35,990 nucleotides of DNA from Candidatus Polarisedimenticola svalbardensis (lineage in GTDB: Bacteria > Acidobacteriota > Polarisedimenticolia > Polarisedimenticolales > Polarisedimenticolaceae), in assembly GCA_014764515.1 (NCBI GenBank), contig JACXWD010000031.1:1-35990 (forward strand), in the 5' to 3' direction. The translations under genes and the position numbers were made by a program. The stretch's first letter is position 1, and each line of letters starts with the position of its first letter. The notes under the pieces were generated by a model, which did not search any database, was not told where the DNA came from, and saw only the letters and a list, made by a program, of their open reading frames with translations. This document shows positions 1 to 7,877 of the stretch, one piece after another.

Positions 1-87
1 TGGTGGAGGGAGAAGGATTCGAACCTTCGTAGACCTTAGGCCGGCAGATTTACAGTCTGCTCCCTTTAACCACTCGGGCACCCCTCC
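1..87 (-). tRNA. tRNA-Tyr (anticodon GUA)
   Basis: Reading the minus strand gives a complete 87-nt class II tRNA. The acceptor stem opens with GGAGGGG and closes with TCCCTCC, followed by discriminator A and a genomically encoded CCA at position 1. The anticodon loop CTGTAAA gives GUA, decoding Tyr UAU/UAC. A long variable arm sits between the anticodon and T arms, and the T arm carries GGTTCGAATCC. It lies 106 bp downstream of tRNA-Thr on the same strand and is probably cotranscribed with it. The window ends exactly at its 3' end, so what follows cannot be seen; the Thr-Tyr order is the one that precedes tuf in many bacteria. Confidence 0.97.
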
Positions 88-193
88 ACTAGAACCGCAT
101 TCCGCCGTTCGAAACCCTATCAATAGCACGATTCCCTGGGTTCGCGCTATGCCTCATCCACCCGGCACCCTGACGCCCCACCAGTCTGTTGGA

Positions 194-269
194 TGGAGCT
201 GGCGAAGGGACTTGAACCCCCGACCTGCGGTTTACAAAACCGCTGCTCTACCAACTGAGCTACGCCAGC
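194..269 (-). tRNA. tRNA-Thr (anticodon UGU)
   Basis: A 76-nt cloverleaf is complete on the minus strand. The acceptor stem is GCTGGCG paired with CGCCAGC, the D arm is GCTCAGTTGGTAGAGC, and the anticodon stem-loop is GCGGT-TTTGTAA-ACCGC with anticodon UGU. The T arm GGGGGTTCAAGTCCC is followed by acceptor, discriminator T and encoded CCA. It reads Thr ACA/ACG codons. It follows rlmB by 63 bp on the same strand and precedes tRNA-Tyr. Confidence 0.97.
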
Positions 270-286
270 GCGCTGACAAACGGCAA

Positions 287-315
287 ATGTTAACAGCGAG
301 ACCTGAGGGCCGCAA
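287..315 (-). promoter_or_regulatory. Likely sigma-70 promoter of the tRNA-Thr/Tyr unit
   Basis: On the minus strand TTGCGG (310-315) is separated by exactly 17 bp from TAACAT (287-292), which is preceded by the extended -10 dinucleotide TG. An AT-rich patch (around 325-337) lies just upstream of the -35. Transcription would begin about 10 nt before the tRNA-Thr 5' end, a normal short leader. The -35 matches consensus only in TTG, so this is a sequence-based inference. Confidence 0.45.
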
Positions 316-332
316 GGGGCAGACGCTAATAA

Positions 333-1115
333 TTATCGAGAAACGCGATCTTTTCTTTGCCGCAGCACTTCGTAGAGAAGGATGCCCACCGCAACCGAAA
401 GGTTGAGCGACTCCACCTCAGCCGCCAGAGGGAGAGCGACACGATGGTGGCACTCCATGGCCACGCTGCGGCTGAGCCCCCGGCCCTCCCCACCTGCCAC
501 GAGCACGACCGGACCGTCGAGATCGACCTGATCCCAGGCCAGATCGGCGCGGTGATCCATGGCGATCACGCTGAAACCAGCCTGTTTCAGCTCCCGGATC
601 GCCCGGACCGGCTTGCGGTCCCGGCCGACCGGCACCCGTTCGGCGGCTCCGGCAGAGGTCTTGACGGCTCCCGGAGTAACTCCGGCCGCTGTCTCGCCGG
701 TCAGGATCACTCCATCCGCTCCAGCGGCGGCGGCACTCCGGATGACAGCCCCCAGGTTCCGCGGGTCTTCCACACCGGACAACAGGACCAGGAGGCCATG
801 CCCGCTTTCCATTGAAGTTCGGGCAATTTCAGCCGGTTCCAGGTAGCGCACCGGGGAGACCACCGCCACCACACCCTGGTGGACAGCCTTGCGGCCGGCC
901 TTTCTCGCCAGTCCTTCCTTGGGAAGGCGGGTTATGGGAATGCCGGCCTTGCGGGCTTCTTTCAGAATTCGCCCCAGCCGGTTGTCCTCGGCCTCCCGGG
1001 CGACCAGGATCCGCTCCACCCGGCGGCTGTCGGCGGCCAGGGCCTCTTCTACCGGGTGAACCCCGTACAGGTACTCCCGGGGGGCGTCCTCCCGGTCCCG
1101 CCGGTCCCTATCCAT
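333..1115 (-). CDS. rlmB: 23S rRNA (guanosine-2'-O-)-methyltransferase RlmB, TrmH/SpoU family
   Basis: This 260-aa protein has the normal two-domain layout of TrmH-family RlmB: an N-terminal substrate-binding domain (LYGVHPVEEAL near residue 17), then a SPOUT knotted methyltransferase domain. The three SPOUT signatures are present: motif 1 (DPRNLGAVIRSA), motif 2 (VLVAGGEGRGLSR) and motif 3 (LPLAAEVESLNLSVAVGILL). The family uses S-adenosylmethionine to 2'-O-methylate a guanosine (G2251 in E. coli numbering) in the 23S P loop. The ATG overlaps the 3' end of gltX by 8 bp, indicating translational coupling as the last protein gene of the ribosomal superoperon. A related tRNA methyltransferase is possible but the N-terminal domain favours RlmB. 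Confidence 0.9.
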   Translation of the reverse strand: MDRDRRDREDAPREYLYGVHPVEEALAADSRRVERILVAREAEDNRLGRILKEARKAGIPITRLPKEGLARKAGRKAVHQGVVAVVSPVRYLEPAEIARTSMESGHGLLVLLSGVEDPRNLGAVIRSAAAAGADGVILTGETAAGVTPGAVKTSAGAAERVPVGRDRKPVRAIRELKQAGFSVIAMDHRADLAWDQVDLDGPVVLVAGGEGRGLSRSVAMECHHRVALPLAAEVESLNLSVAVGILLYEVLRQRKDRVSR

Positions 1116-2634
1116 CGATCTGCCGGATAGTCGCCGTGATCCGGTCCGGAATTGAAGGGATCGAGCCGGGGAACAGGGAGCTGCCGGAACCGATCAGAGG
1201 GACCAGGCGATCCAGTTCCGGCCCGGACACCGCCCCGGTCAGGGCGACCCGGATCGTGTGGAAAAGGACCTTCCCCTTGACCCCGGAAACCATCTGGACC
1301 GCCTTTTTGTAAGCTTTCCAGGCATCCACATCGGTGGGCACATCATCCGAAGCGCTCTGCAGCATCGCTTCCAGCACCTGCCGGGTTTCCTCTGCGGCCA
1401 GCAGGCCGGCGATTTCCGGATCGGTGGGATCGCAGGCCCCCCCCGGGTGGAACAGGGCGGCGGCTCGCCCGGGAACCTGCTCCATACGGTCGATGCCGTC
1501 CTGGACCAGGCGGGCCAACCCGCTCCTCCATTCGGCAGCTTCCGGCTCCAGCGCCTGGTCGGGCAGACTCCCCTCCCCGATCAGGGCACAGGTGGCGGGG
1601 GTGGACAGCTCTTCCTCCGTCAGCGCCTGAATATGGCGGCCGGACAACCAATCCAGCTTGGCAGGGTCGAAAATCGAAGGCGCCTTGGACACCCGGTCCA
1701 GGCTGAAACCATCGATCATTTCACCCGGCGTCAGGACATTGCTGTCATCCCCCTGGGGACCCCATCCGAGGAGGATGAGCGCATTCAACAGAGCGTCCGG
1801 CAGGTACCCCTTGCTGCGGTACTCGGCAACCGATGTCGCCCCGTGGCGTTTGCTGAGCCGTTCGCCGTCGGTCCCCCGAACCATGGGCAGGTGAGCAAAA
1901 TCCGGCAGATCCGCCTCCAGGGCCTGAAAAAACAGCACCTGGCGAGGTGTATTGGAAAGATGGTCGTCACCACGCAAAACAAGGTCGATCTTCATGGCGG
2001 CGTCATCAACCACTACTGCGAAATTATAAGTTGCCCGGCCGTCCCTGCGAACCATCACCGGGTCGCCCAACTCCCGGGCCAGGAATGTGACCGACCCGCG
2101 CAAGCGGTCGTGGAACCGGACTTCGGCGGTTTGCGGATCATCTCCAGGAAGAAGGGTCCGAAACCGCAGGGCGAACGGTTCGCCTGCTTCGGCCCGCTTC
2201 AGGGCGACGCCGGGATCCAGCCGGCCGCAGCGGCCCAGATACCGGGGGACCTCCCCTGCAGCCTTGAGACGGGCGCGCTCCTCATCCTGCTCTTCCGGGG
2301 TGCAGAAGCAGCGGTAGGCCCTGCCACCGTCCAGCAGCCGGTTCGCCGCCTCGCGGTAGAGCGAGTGGCGTTCCGATTGGCGATAGGGGCCGTAGTCGCC
2401 GCCAACGTCCGGCCCCTCGTCCCAGGTCAGGCCGAGCCATTGAAGATCCTCGAGGATGCCGCTCTCGGCGCCTTCCTGGTGGCGATCGGTGTCGGTGTCC
2501 TCAACCCTGAGAACAAGGGTTCCACCGGTCTGCCGGGCGACAATCCAGTTGATCAGGGCGGTCCTTGCGTTCCCTAGATGCAGGGATCCGGTAGGAGACG
2601 GGGCGAATCGCACCCGCAGCGGCCGGCGGCTCAA
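1108..2634 (-). CDS. gltX: Glutamyl-tRNA synthetase
   Basis: Class I aminoacyl-tRNA synthetase of 508 aa that charges tRNA-Glu with glutamate, and in some bacteria also mischarges tRNA-Gln. The N-terminal Rossmann fold has FAPSPTG followed by the HIGH-type motif HLGN (residues 19-22). The KMSKS equivalent is RLSKRHG, and GltX-type C-terminal sequence is present (GVKGKVLFHTIRVAL). A CxC pair (CFC near residue 109) followed by RYLGRC resembles the GluRS zinc-site region, but the last ligand position is not His. The start is TTG, inside the TTGA overlap with the ispDF stop; an AGGA element lies a few bases upstream and no ATG is available before the catalytic motif. Whether it is discriminating or non-discriminating cannot be read here. 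Confidence 0.95.
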   Translation of the reverse strand: MSRRPLRVRFAPSPTGSLHLGNARTALINWIVARQTGGTLVLRVEDTDTDRHQEGAESGILEDLQWLGLTWDEGPDVGGDYGPYRQSERHSLYREAANRLLDGGRAYRCFCTPEEQDEERARLKAAGEVPRYLGRCGRLDPGVALKRAEAGEPFALRFRTLLPGDDPQTAEVRFHDRLRGSVTFLARELGDPVMVRRDGRATYNFAVVVDDAAMKIDLVLRGDDHLSNTPRQVLFFQALEADLPDFAHLPMVRGTDGERLSKRHGATSVAEYRSKGYLPDALLNALILLGWGPQGDDSNVLTPGEMIDGFSLDRVSKAPSIFDPAKLDWLSGRHIQALTEEELSTPATCALIGEGSLPDQALEPEAAEWRSGLARLVQDGIDRMEQVPGRAAALFHPGGACDPTDPEIAGLLAAEETRQVLEAMLQSASDDVPTDVDAWKAYKKAVQMVSGVKGKVLFHTIRVALTGAVSGPELDRLVPLIGSGSSLFPGSIPSIPDRITATIRQIDG

Positions 2635-3806
2635 GGCTGGTCCTGCCGGACCAGCAGAGCCACCGCCTGGCAGCCGATGCCTTCGGATCGGCCCAGGGCA
2701 CCCATACCCTCAAGGGTCGTTGCCTTCAGCCCGATGGAGGAATGCCGGAGACCCAGCAACTCCGCCAGGGCTGTCTTCATTTCCTCGAGGCGGGGTCCGA
2801 TCCTGGGGCGCTCCGCCAGTACGGTGATGTCTACATTGCCGACCTTGAACCCGGCACCGGACACCAACTCCAGAACGGTCCGGGTCAACATCCGGCTGTC
2901 GGCCCCTTTGTAGGCCGGGTCGGTGGGCGGGAACTGCTGGCCGATATCTCCCAGGCCGGCCGCCCCCAGCAAAGCGTCCATGACGGCGTGGAGCACCACA
3001 TCGGCGTCGGAGTGGCCGATGAGACCGGTTTCACCCGTGAAAGGCACGCCGGCCAGTACCAGCGGCTGTTCTCCACCGAACCGGTGCACGTCGTACCCGG
3101 AGCCGATCCGCATGCCGTTTTCCCCCAGCCTCCGCCGTAGGATCGCCAGATCCTCCCGGGTCGTGATTTTAATATTCTCCCGTTCGCCTTCAACGACATG
3201 AACGGTTCGTCCAGCTGCTTCCAGTGCTGCCGCCTCATCGGTTATCGAGCCGGACCCGGAACTCTCCAGCGCCTCTATCAGCCAGTCGGTTCTGGCGCCC
3301 TGGGGAGTCTGGGCCGCCGACAGCCGGGCCCTGTCCGGTGTTTTCAGGACCGTGCCTGTAGAGGAGATCTCCTTGATGGTGTCGCTCACCGGCAATACCG
3401 GGACCGCCGCGCCGTGGCGCAGCGCAGCCTGCACCACCCGTTCTACCAGTTCAGGCGAAGCGGCCGGCCTTGCTGCATCGTGCACCAGAACATGGGAGGC
3501 CCGGCCTGCGGCACGAACCCCGTTGAGGCAGGATTCGGCCCGTGTGGAGCCGCCTTCCACAACGTCTACGACCCCGTCGATGCCGCGGATGAGGGCGCCG
3601 GTTTCCGACCCGATCTCCGACCGGCCCAGGACCACTACAACACCATCCACGTCGGGATGGCCGGTCAGACATCCGATGGAGCGGGCCAGGACCGTCATGC
3701 CGCAAAGATCCATGAACTGTTTCGGCGCCGGTCCACCGAAACGGGTCCCGCCGCCTGCGGCCAGAACCACACCCAGCAAACCGTTTTGTTTTTTCGGGGA
3801 ATTCAA
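2631..3806 (-). CDS. ispDF: Bifunctional IspD-IspF: MEP cytidylyltransferase / MEcPP synthase
   Basis: This 391-aa fusion covers two steps of the non-mevalonate isoprenoid pathway. Residues about 10-230 are IspD (CTP + MEP to CDP-ME), with the nucleotide-binding LAAGGGTRFG, the PKQF lysine and VHDAARP. Residues about 232-391 are IspF (cyclisation to MEcPP), with metal ligands in GYDVHRFG and GHSDADVVLHA and the C-terminal ATTLEGMGALGRSEGI. The intervening kinase step (IspE) is not encoded here. The apparent start is TTG at 3806; no ATG precedes the P-loop-like motif and the Shine-Dalgarno is weak, so a slightly downstream TTG is possible. It lies 24 bp after frr and overlaps gltX by 4 bp. Confidence 0.95.
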   Translation of the reverse strand: MNSPKKQNGLLGVVLAAGGGTRFGGPAPKQFMDLCGMTVLARSIGCLTGHPDVDGVVVVLGRSEIGSETGALIRGIDGVVDVVEGGSTRAESCLNGVRAAGRASHVLVHDAARPAASPELVERVVQAALRHGAAVPVLPVSDTIKEISSTGTVLKTPDRARLSAAQTPQGARTDWLIEALESSGSGSITDEAAALEAAGRTVHVVEGERENIKITTREDLAILRRRLGENGMRIGSGYDVHRFGGEQPLVLAGVPFTGETGLIGHSDADVVLHAVMDALLGAAGLGDIGQQFPPTDPAYKGADSRMLTRTVLELVSGAGFKVGNVDITVLAERPRIGPRLEEMKTALAELLGLRHSSIGLKATTLEGMGALGRSEGIGCQAVALLVRQDQP

Positions 3807-3830
3807 GGTTCGATCTCGCCGTGGAGTTCT

Positions 3831-4388
3831 TCAGATCTCCATCAGCTCCTTTTCCTTATTTTTGCAGAGATCGTCCACGCTGCCCGTATGACGATCGGTC
3901 AGTTTCTGGACCTCGTCCATGGAACGGTGAGCGTCGTCCTCGGACAGTTCGCTATCTTTCTGGAGCTTCTTGAAGTCATCGTTGGCGTCGCGGCGGATCT
4001 GGCGAATGGCTGTTTTGGCGTCTTCACCCAGGGCCCCGACCTTTTTCACGAGCTGCTTGCGCCGCTCCTCGGTGAGAGGCGGAATCGGGATGCGAACGAT
4101 CCTCCCGTCGTTGGAAGGGTTCAGGCCGGTGTCCGATGACAGGATCGATTTTTCGATAGCACCGATGGTGGAGGGGTCGAACGGTTGGGCCAGGATCATG
4201 GTCGGTTCCGGGATGGAGAGCTTGGCCACCTGGTTCAGGGGGGTCGGCGTACCGTAATAATCAACGGTTACGCTGTCCAGGATTGCGAGGGACGCCCGGC
4301 CCGTCCGCACCGCTCCCAGTTTGTGCCGGAAATCATCAATGGTTGCGTCCATGCGTTTGTCGGTGTTGCTCAGGATCTCTTCATGCAT
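3831..4388 (-). CDS. frr: Ribosome recycling factor
   Basis: This 185-aa protein has the exact family length. With EF-G it splits post-termination ribosomes into subunits. Conserved stretches include [10 protein letters not shown] (tRNA-mimic helix), [14 protein letters not shown], the [18 protein letters not shown] hinge region and the long helical [20 protein letters not shown]. The ATG overlaps the pyrH stop by 8 bp, indicating translational coupling. It sits in the widespread rpsB-tsf-pyrH-frr order. Confidence 0.97.
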   Translation of the reverse strand: MHEEILSNTDKRMDATIDDFRHKLGAVRTGRASLAILDSVTVDYYGTPTPLNQVAKLSIPEPTMILAQPFDPSTIGAIEKSILSSDTGLNPSNDGRIVRIPIPPLTEERRKQLVKKVGALGEDAKTAIRQIRRDANDDFKKLQKDSELSEDDAHRSMDEVQKLTDRHTGSVDDLCKNKEKELMEI

Positions 4389-5118
4389 TCTGTGGCTCCC
4401 CTACCATCGATCCGACCCGTTCACCCTGAACGATCCGCCGGATGTTCCGCGGATCGGCGATGTTGAACACGACGATCGGAAGATTATTGTCCATGCAAAG
4501 TGAAATCGCGGTGGAGTCCATAACCTTCAAACCTTTTTCAAGGACCTCCAGATAGTTCACTCTGGGCAGGAACCGGGCATCCGGGTCCTTCATCGGATCG
4601 GCGGTGTACACCCCGTCGACCTTGGTCGCCTTGAGCAGAACTTCCGCTTTGAGTTCCATGGCGCGCAGGGCGGCTGCACTGTCGGTGGTGAAGTACGGGT
4701 TGCCGGTCCCTGCCGCAAGGATTACGACCCGTCCCTTTTCTAGGTGGCGCAGGGCACGGCGACGAATCATCGGCTCGGCCACCTGGTTGATCTCGATGGC
4801 GGACAGCACCCGGGTCGTGACCTGTTTCTGCTCCAGGGCGTTCTGCAGAGCCAGGGAGTTGATCAGGGTCGCCAGCATGCCCATATGGTCGCCGGTGACC
4901 CGGTCGATACCCTCGGCTGTGCCGGTGCTGCCCCGGAAAATGTTGCCGCCCCCTACCACCAGAGCGATCTCAACTCCCATAGCGTGGACCCGGGCGATTT
5001 CCTCGGTGATACCGGCCATCACGTCCGGATCGATCCCCGACGGGCGATCCCCCATGAGCGCCTCGCCTGAAAGCTTCAGCAGGATCCTGCCGTATTTAAG
5101 ATCATTCCCCTGTTCCAT
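4381..5118 (-). CDS. pyrH: Uridylate kinase (UMP kinase)
   Basis: Bacterial UMP kinase of 245 aa phosphorylating UMP to UDP with ATP for pyrimidine nucleotide supply. It belongs to the amino-acid-kinase fold: [10 protein letters not shown] phosphate-binding start, [10 protein letters not shown], then [13 protein letters not shown] and [13 protein letters not shown]. The frame is open further upstream to 5181, but the ATG at 5118 is chosen. It has a GGAG Shine-Dalgarno 6 nt upstream and gives the usual family N-terminus. It follows tsf by 87 bp, in which no convincing terminator was seen, and overlaps frr. Confidence 0.96.
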   Translation of the reverse strand: MEQGNDLKYGRILLKLSGEALMGDRPSGIDPDVMAGITEEIARVHAMGVEIALVVGGGNIFRGSTGTAEGIDRVTGDHMGMLATLINSLALQNALEQKQVTTRVLSAIEINQVAEPMIRRRALRHLEKGRVVILAAGTGNPYFTTDSAAALRAMELKAEVLLKATKVDGVYTADPMKDPDARFLPRVNYLEVLEKGLKVMDSTAISLCMDNNLPIVVFNIADPRNIRRIVQGERVGSMVGEPQNA

Positions 5119-5205
5119 CCTGTACTCCAGGCATGCAGTCCCACAGAATTCCCGGGACGGCGCCGCCGCCAAGGATAACACCGTTCACGAGCCGTGGTGA
5201 AGGGG

Positions 5206-5802
5206 TCAGGAATCGCCCAGGACGTATCGGGTGAACCGGGCGACTCTCATGTTTTCGCCGATCCTGGCGATCCGCTCGGTGAGGAGAGCCTGGATGTTCT
5301 GGTCCGGGTCCTTGACGAACGGCTGCTCCAGCAGACAGATCTCCGAGTAGAATTTGTCGATCTTGCCTTCGACGATCTTCGCGATGACGTTCTCCGGCTT
5401 TCCGGTCTTCTTGGCCTGATCCGCGAATATTTCGCGCTCGCCGGCGACGACCTCTTCCGGAACGTCTTCACGAGAGACGAAACGAGGTGAAGCCGCCGCG
5501 ATGTGCATGGCGATATCCTTGACCATCCCCTGAAAATCTTCGTTCCGGGCCGTGAAGTCGGTCTCGCAATTGACTTCGAGGAGCACCCCGACTTTGGATC
5601 CGGTGTGGATGTAGGAATGGATGAGCCCTTCACCGGCTGCCCGGCCGGCTTTCTTGGCTGCCGTGGCCTCACCGCGCTTGCGGAGGATCTTCTCGGCCTC
5701 GTCCAGGCTGCCGCCGGCCTCGGTCAGCGCCCTCTTGCACGCCATCATGCCTACACCGGTCTTCTCGCGAAGCTCCTTAACCAACGAAGCGCTGATCTGC
5801 AT
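5206..5802 (-). CDS. tsf: Elongation factor Ts
   Basis: Guanine-nucleotide exchange factor for EF-Tu. The N-terminal UBA-like domain reads LVKELREKTGVGMMACKRAL, with the TDFTARNEDF EF-Tu contact signature following. At 198 aa this is the short form of EF-Ts, which lacks the second core subdomain of the E. coli protein; several phyla carry this form. ATG start with a GGGAG element roughly 10 nt upstream. It lies downstream of rpsB across a strong intrinsic terminator. Confidence 0.96.
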   Translation of the reverse strand: MQISASLVKELREKTGVGMMACKRALTEAGGSLDEAEKILRKRGEATAAKKAGRAAGEGLIHSYIHTGSKVGVLLEVNCETDFTARNEDFQGMVKDIAMHIAAASPRFVSREDVPEEVVAGEREIFADQAKKTGKPENVIAKIVEGKIDKFYSEICLLEQPFVKDPDQNIQALLTERIARIGENMRVARFTRYVLGDS

Positions 5803-5856
5803 CTTGGGACTCTCCCTACTTCAAGCTTGCGAACGGACCGGTGTGCGGAAGGCACC

Positions 5857-5891
5857 AAAAAGCCCCGAGCGGTGGATTGCCGCATCGGGGC
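5857..5891 (-). terminator. Intrinsic terminator/attenuator between rpsB and tsf
   Basis: On the minus strand GCCCCGA-T-GCGG pairs with CCGC-TCGGGGC around the 7-nt loop CAATCCA, giving 11 base pairs with one bulged T. TTTTT follows immediately (A-run 5857-5861 on the plus strand). It begins about 20 nt after the rpsB stop codon. It would reduce transcription into tsf-pyrH-frr-ispDF-gltX-rlmB relative to the ribosomal proteins. Confidence 0.85.
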
Positions 5892-5911
5892 CCGGTTCCG
5901 CTCGGATTGTT

Positions 5912-6817
5912 TTACTCCGAATCGGATTTGGCGGGGGAACCGGCCACAGGTGCCGGGTCTTCCGCCGTGGTACGGGTCGGCGCCCCGCCGGAGCCTCGGG
6001 AGGCGTGGGCGTGGGCTCGGGTACGCTCGCGACGGGCTTCCCTGGCCCGCACGCGATCGGCAATGCTCTTCTTCTGGTCGACAGTCCCGCCTCGAGAGCC
6101 CTGTTCGGCCTTCTTCTCCAGACGGTGAGCCTCCCAGAGGTTCCGGCCTTCGATGATCGCATCGGCAAAACGGCCGGCGAACAGCTTGATGGCCCGGATG
6201 GCGTCGTCGTTTCCGGGGATCGGGTAATCCACCGAACCGGGATCACAGTTGGTATCCACGATGGCAACCACCGGAATACCCAGCTTGTTGGCCTCGGCCA
6301 CGGCGATCTTTTCTTTCATCGGATCGACGACGAACAGGGCGCCGGGGAGACGGTCCATCTTCCGAAGACCGGAGAGGGCCTTTTCCAGCTTGCCCCTCTC
6401 CTTTTCGAGTTTGGACAATTCCTTCTTGGTCAGGGCATCGGCCTTTTCCCCGTTCAGGGTCTCTTCGATACCGGTCAAGCGAGCCAGGCTCTTTTTGATG
6501 GTAGTGAAGTTGGTCATGGTGCCGCCGAGCCAGCGCTGGTCGACGTAGTGCTGACCACAGCGCAGCGATTCCTCGACGATCGCCTCCTGGGCCTGGCGCT
6601 TGGTACCGACGAACAATACCGACTTGCCGGTGGCCGAGAGGTTGGTGATGAACGCCAGCGATTCCCGGACCTTTTTCAGGGTCTTCTGGAGATCAATGAT
6701 GTAGATCCCGTTACGGGCGCCGAAGATGTATTCCTTCATCTTCGGGTTCCACCGCCGGGTCTGGTGGCCGAAATGTACGCCGGCCTCCAGGAGTTCCTTC
6801 ATGCTTACCGAGGTCAA
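5912..6817 (-). CDS. rpsB: 30S ribosomal protein S2
   Basis: S2 stabilises S1 docking on the 30S subunit. The core is clear: [46 protein letters not shown], and [14 protein letters not shown] with DDAIRAIKL. At 301 aa it is about 50-60 residues longer than typical S2. The excess is a low-complexity, basic and Pro/Ala/Ser-rich tail (from about residue 240) with an HAHA run. The start is TTG at 6817, supported by GAGGAG 7 nt upstream and by the usual five residues before SMKELLEAG; the ATG at codon 6 is less likely. Confidence 0.97.
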   Translation of the reverse strand: MTSVSMKELLEAGVHFGHQTRRWNPKMKEYIFGARNGIYIIDLQKTLKKVRESLAFITNLSATGKSVLFVGTKRQAQEAIVEESLRCGQHYVDQRWLGGTMTNFTTIKKSLARLTGIEETLNGEKADALTKKELSKLEKERGKLEKALSGLRKMDRLPGALFVVDPMKEKIAVAEANKLGIPVVAIVDTNCDPGSVDYPIPGNDDAIRAIKLFAGRFADAIIEGRNLWEAHRLEKKAEQGSRGGTVDQKKSIADRVRAREARRERTRAHAHASRGSGGAPTRTTAEDPAPVAGSPAKSDSE

Positions 6818-6838
6818 GAATCGTCTCCTCTGTTCAAG

Positions 6839-7237
6839 CTACCGCTTGGAGAACTGGAAGCGCTTGCGGGCGCCTGGTTGTCCGTATTTCTTCCGCTCGA
6901 CCTTTCTGGAGTCCCTGGTGAGCAGTCCGGCCTTCTTGAGCCGGGGTCGGAGTTCGGGGTTGTACTCCACTAGGGCACGGGCGATACCGTGGCGCAACGC
7001 CCCGGCCTGCCCCGTAAACCCGCCGCCGCCTACCCGCACGAAGATATCGAAGTGGTCGGCGGTCTCGGTCAGGACCAGCGGCTGCTTGATGATCATCTTC
7101 AGCACGTCATTGAAGAAGTAGGTGTCGAACGGCCGTTCGTTCACCGTGATGTTCCCGGTTCCGGGTCTCAGGTAGACCCGCGCGGTGGAACTTTTTCGGC
7201 GACCGGTTCCGTAGTGCTGGATTTTCGCTTCACTCAA
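6839..7237 (-). CDS. rpsI: 30S ribosomal protein S9
   Basis: S9 has the conserved [12 protein letters not shown] near the N-terminus, [19 protein letters not shown] in the middle, and the C-terminal [17 protein letters not shown] whose terminal basic residues reach the P-site tRNA. The 132-aa length is normal. The start is TTG, with GAGGAG about 9 nt upstream. It lies 21 bp after rplM and 21 bp before rpsB. Confidence 0.97.
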   Translation of the reverse strand: MSEAKIQHYGTGRRKSSTARVYLRPGTGNITVNERPFDTYFFNDVLKMIIKQPLVLTETADHFDIFVRVGGGGFTGQAGALRHGIARALVEYNPELRPRLKKAGLLTRDSRKVERKKYGQPGARKRFQFSKR

Positions 7238-7258
7238 CGCTCAAGTCTCCTCGACCCC

Positions 7259-7708
7259 TCAACGGGTCCGGTCGGCGCCCGGAATTTCCAGGGGCTTCGG
7301 CTGCTGGGCTGCGTGCGGGTGTTTCTCACCTGCGTAGACCTTCAGTTTGCGATACATCTGGCGACCCAGGGGCCCCTTGGGGAGCATGCCCTTGACCGAT
7401 TTCTCGATCAGCCGCTCCGGGTGCTTGGTCAGCATGGTCTCTGCGTTGACCTCGCGAAGACCACCGGGATAGCCGGAATGTTTGCGGTACATCTTGGTTT
7501 CGATTTTTTTGCCGCTGAGGGATACTTTTTCGGCGTTGATGACCACTACGTGATCGCCGGTATCCAGGAACGGGGTGAAGTACGGCTTGTGTTTGCCGCG
7601 GAGCCGGCTGGCGATTTCGGTGGACAAACGACCGAGGGTCATGCCCTTGGCGTCCACCAGCCACCAGTCCCGCTGAATGTCCCCTTTGCGAGGTACAAAC
7701 GAAGTCAT
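7259..7708 (-). CDS. rplM: 50S ribosomal protein L13
   Basis: L13 is an early assembly protein of the 50S subunit. Recognisable blocks are [52 protein letters not shown] and [21 protein letters not shown]. The frame is open back to 7777, but the ATG at 7708 with GAGGA 8 nt upstream gives the normal 149-aa protein. It is the first gene of the superoperon. Confidence 0.97.
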   Translation of the reverse strand: MTSFVPRKGDIQRDWWLVDAKGMTLGRLSTEIASRLRGKHKPYFTPFLDTGDHVVVINAEKVSLSGKKIETKMYRKHSGYPGGLREVNAETMLTKHPERLIEKSVKGMLPKGPLGRQMYRKLKVYAGEKHPHAAQQPKPLEIPGADRTR

Positions 7709-7767
7709 GTGTTCTGTCCTCAGAAAGCGCGATCCGTGCGCACAAAAATCCCTGAAATGAAAGCGGT

Positions 7768-7796
7768 CTTGTAGCACTGGCCCTGATAAATGTCAA
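7768..7796 (-). promoter_or_regulatory. Sigma-70 promoter of the rplM superoperon
   Basis: On the minus strand a perfect TTGACA (7791-7796) is followed after exactly 17 bp by TACAAG (7768-7773). An extended -10 TGC lies directly before it. Transcription would start near 7761, giving a leader of about 50 nt before rplM. It lies in the divergent rplM/menG interval. Confidence 0.8.
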
Positions 7797-7832
7797 GGGA
7801 GCGAGCGTTATCCCGGCCATTCCGGCAGGCGC

Positions 7833-7861
7833 CTGACCGTGCCGAATGTTCCCTATATACT
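7833..7861 (+). promoter_or_regulatory. Possible menG promoter
   Basis: CTGACC (7833-7838) and TATACT (7856-7861) are separated by 17 bp on the plus strand. Transcription would start only about 10 nt before the menG ATG, right at the GGAG ribosome-binding site. This makes it plausible but uncertain. Confidence 0.4.
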
Positions 7862-7877
7862 CCCCCCCGGAGAGCAA

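Noticed and set aside
149-406. Plus-strand open frame of 85 codons over the tRNA-Thr
   Set aside because: Its peptide (RRDLNPRPAVYKTAALPTEL) is the well-known antisense translation of a tRNA; no ribosome-binding site or gene context supports it.
1258-2577. 439-codon plus-strand frame opposite gltX
   Set aside because: Antisense shadow; the minus strand has intact HIGH and KMSKS motifs.
5119-5205. Terminator or promoter between tsf and pyrH
   Set aside because: Only 5-bp hairpins without a T-run and no -35/-10 pair were found, so the two genes are taken as cotranscribed.
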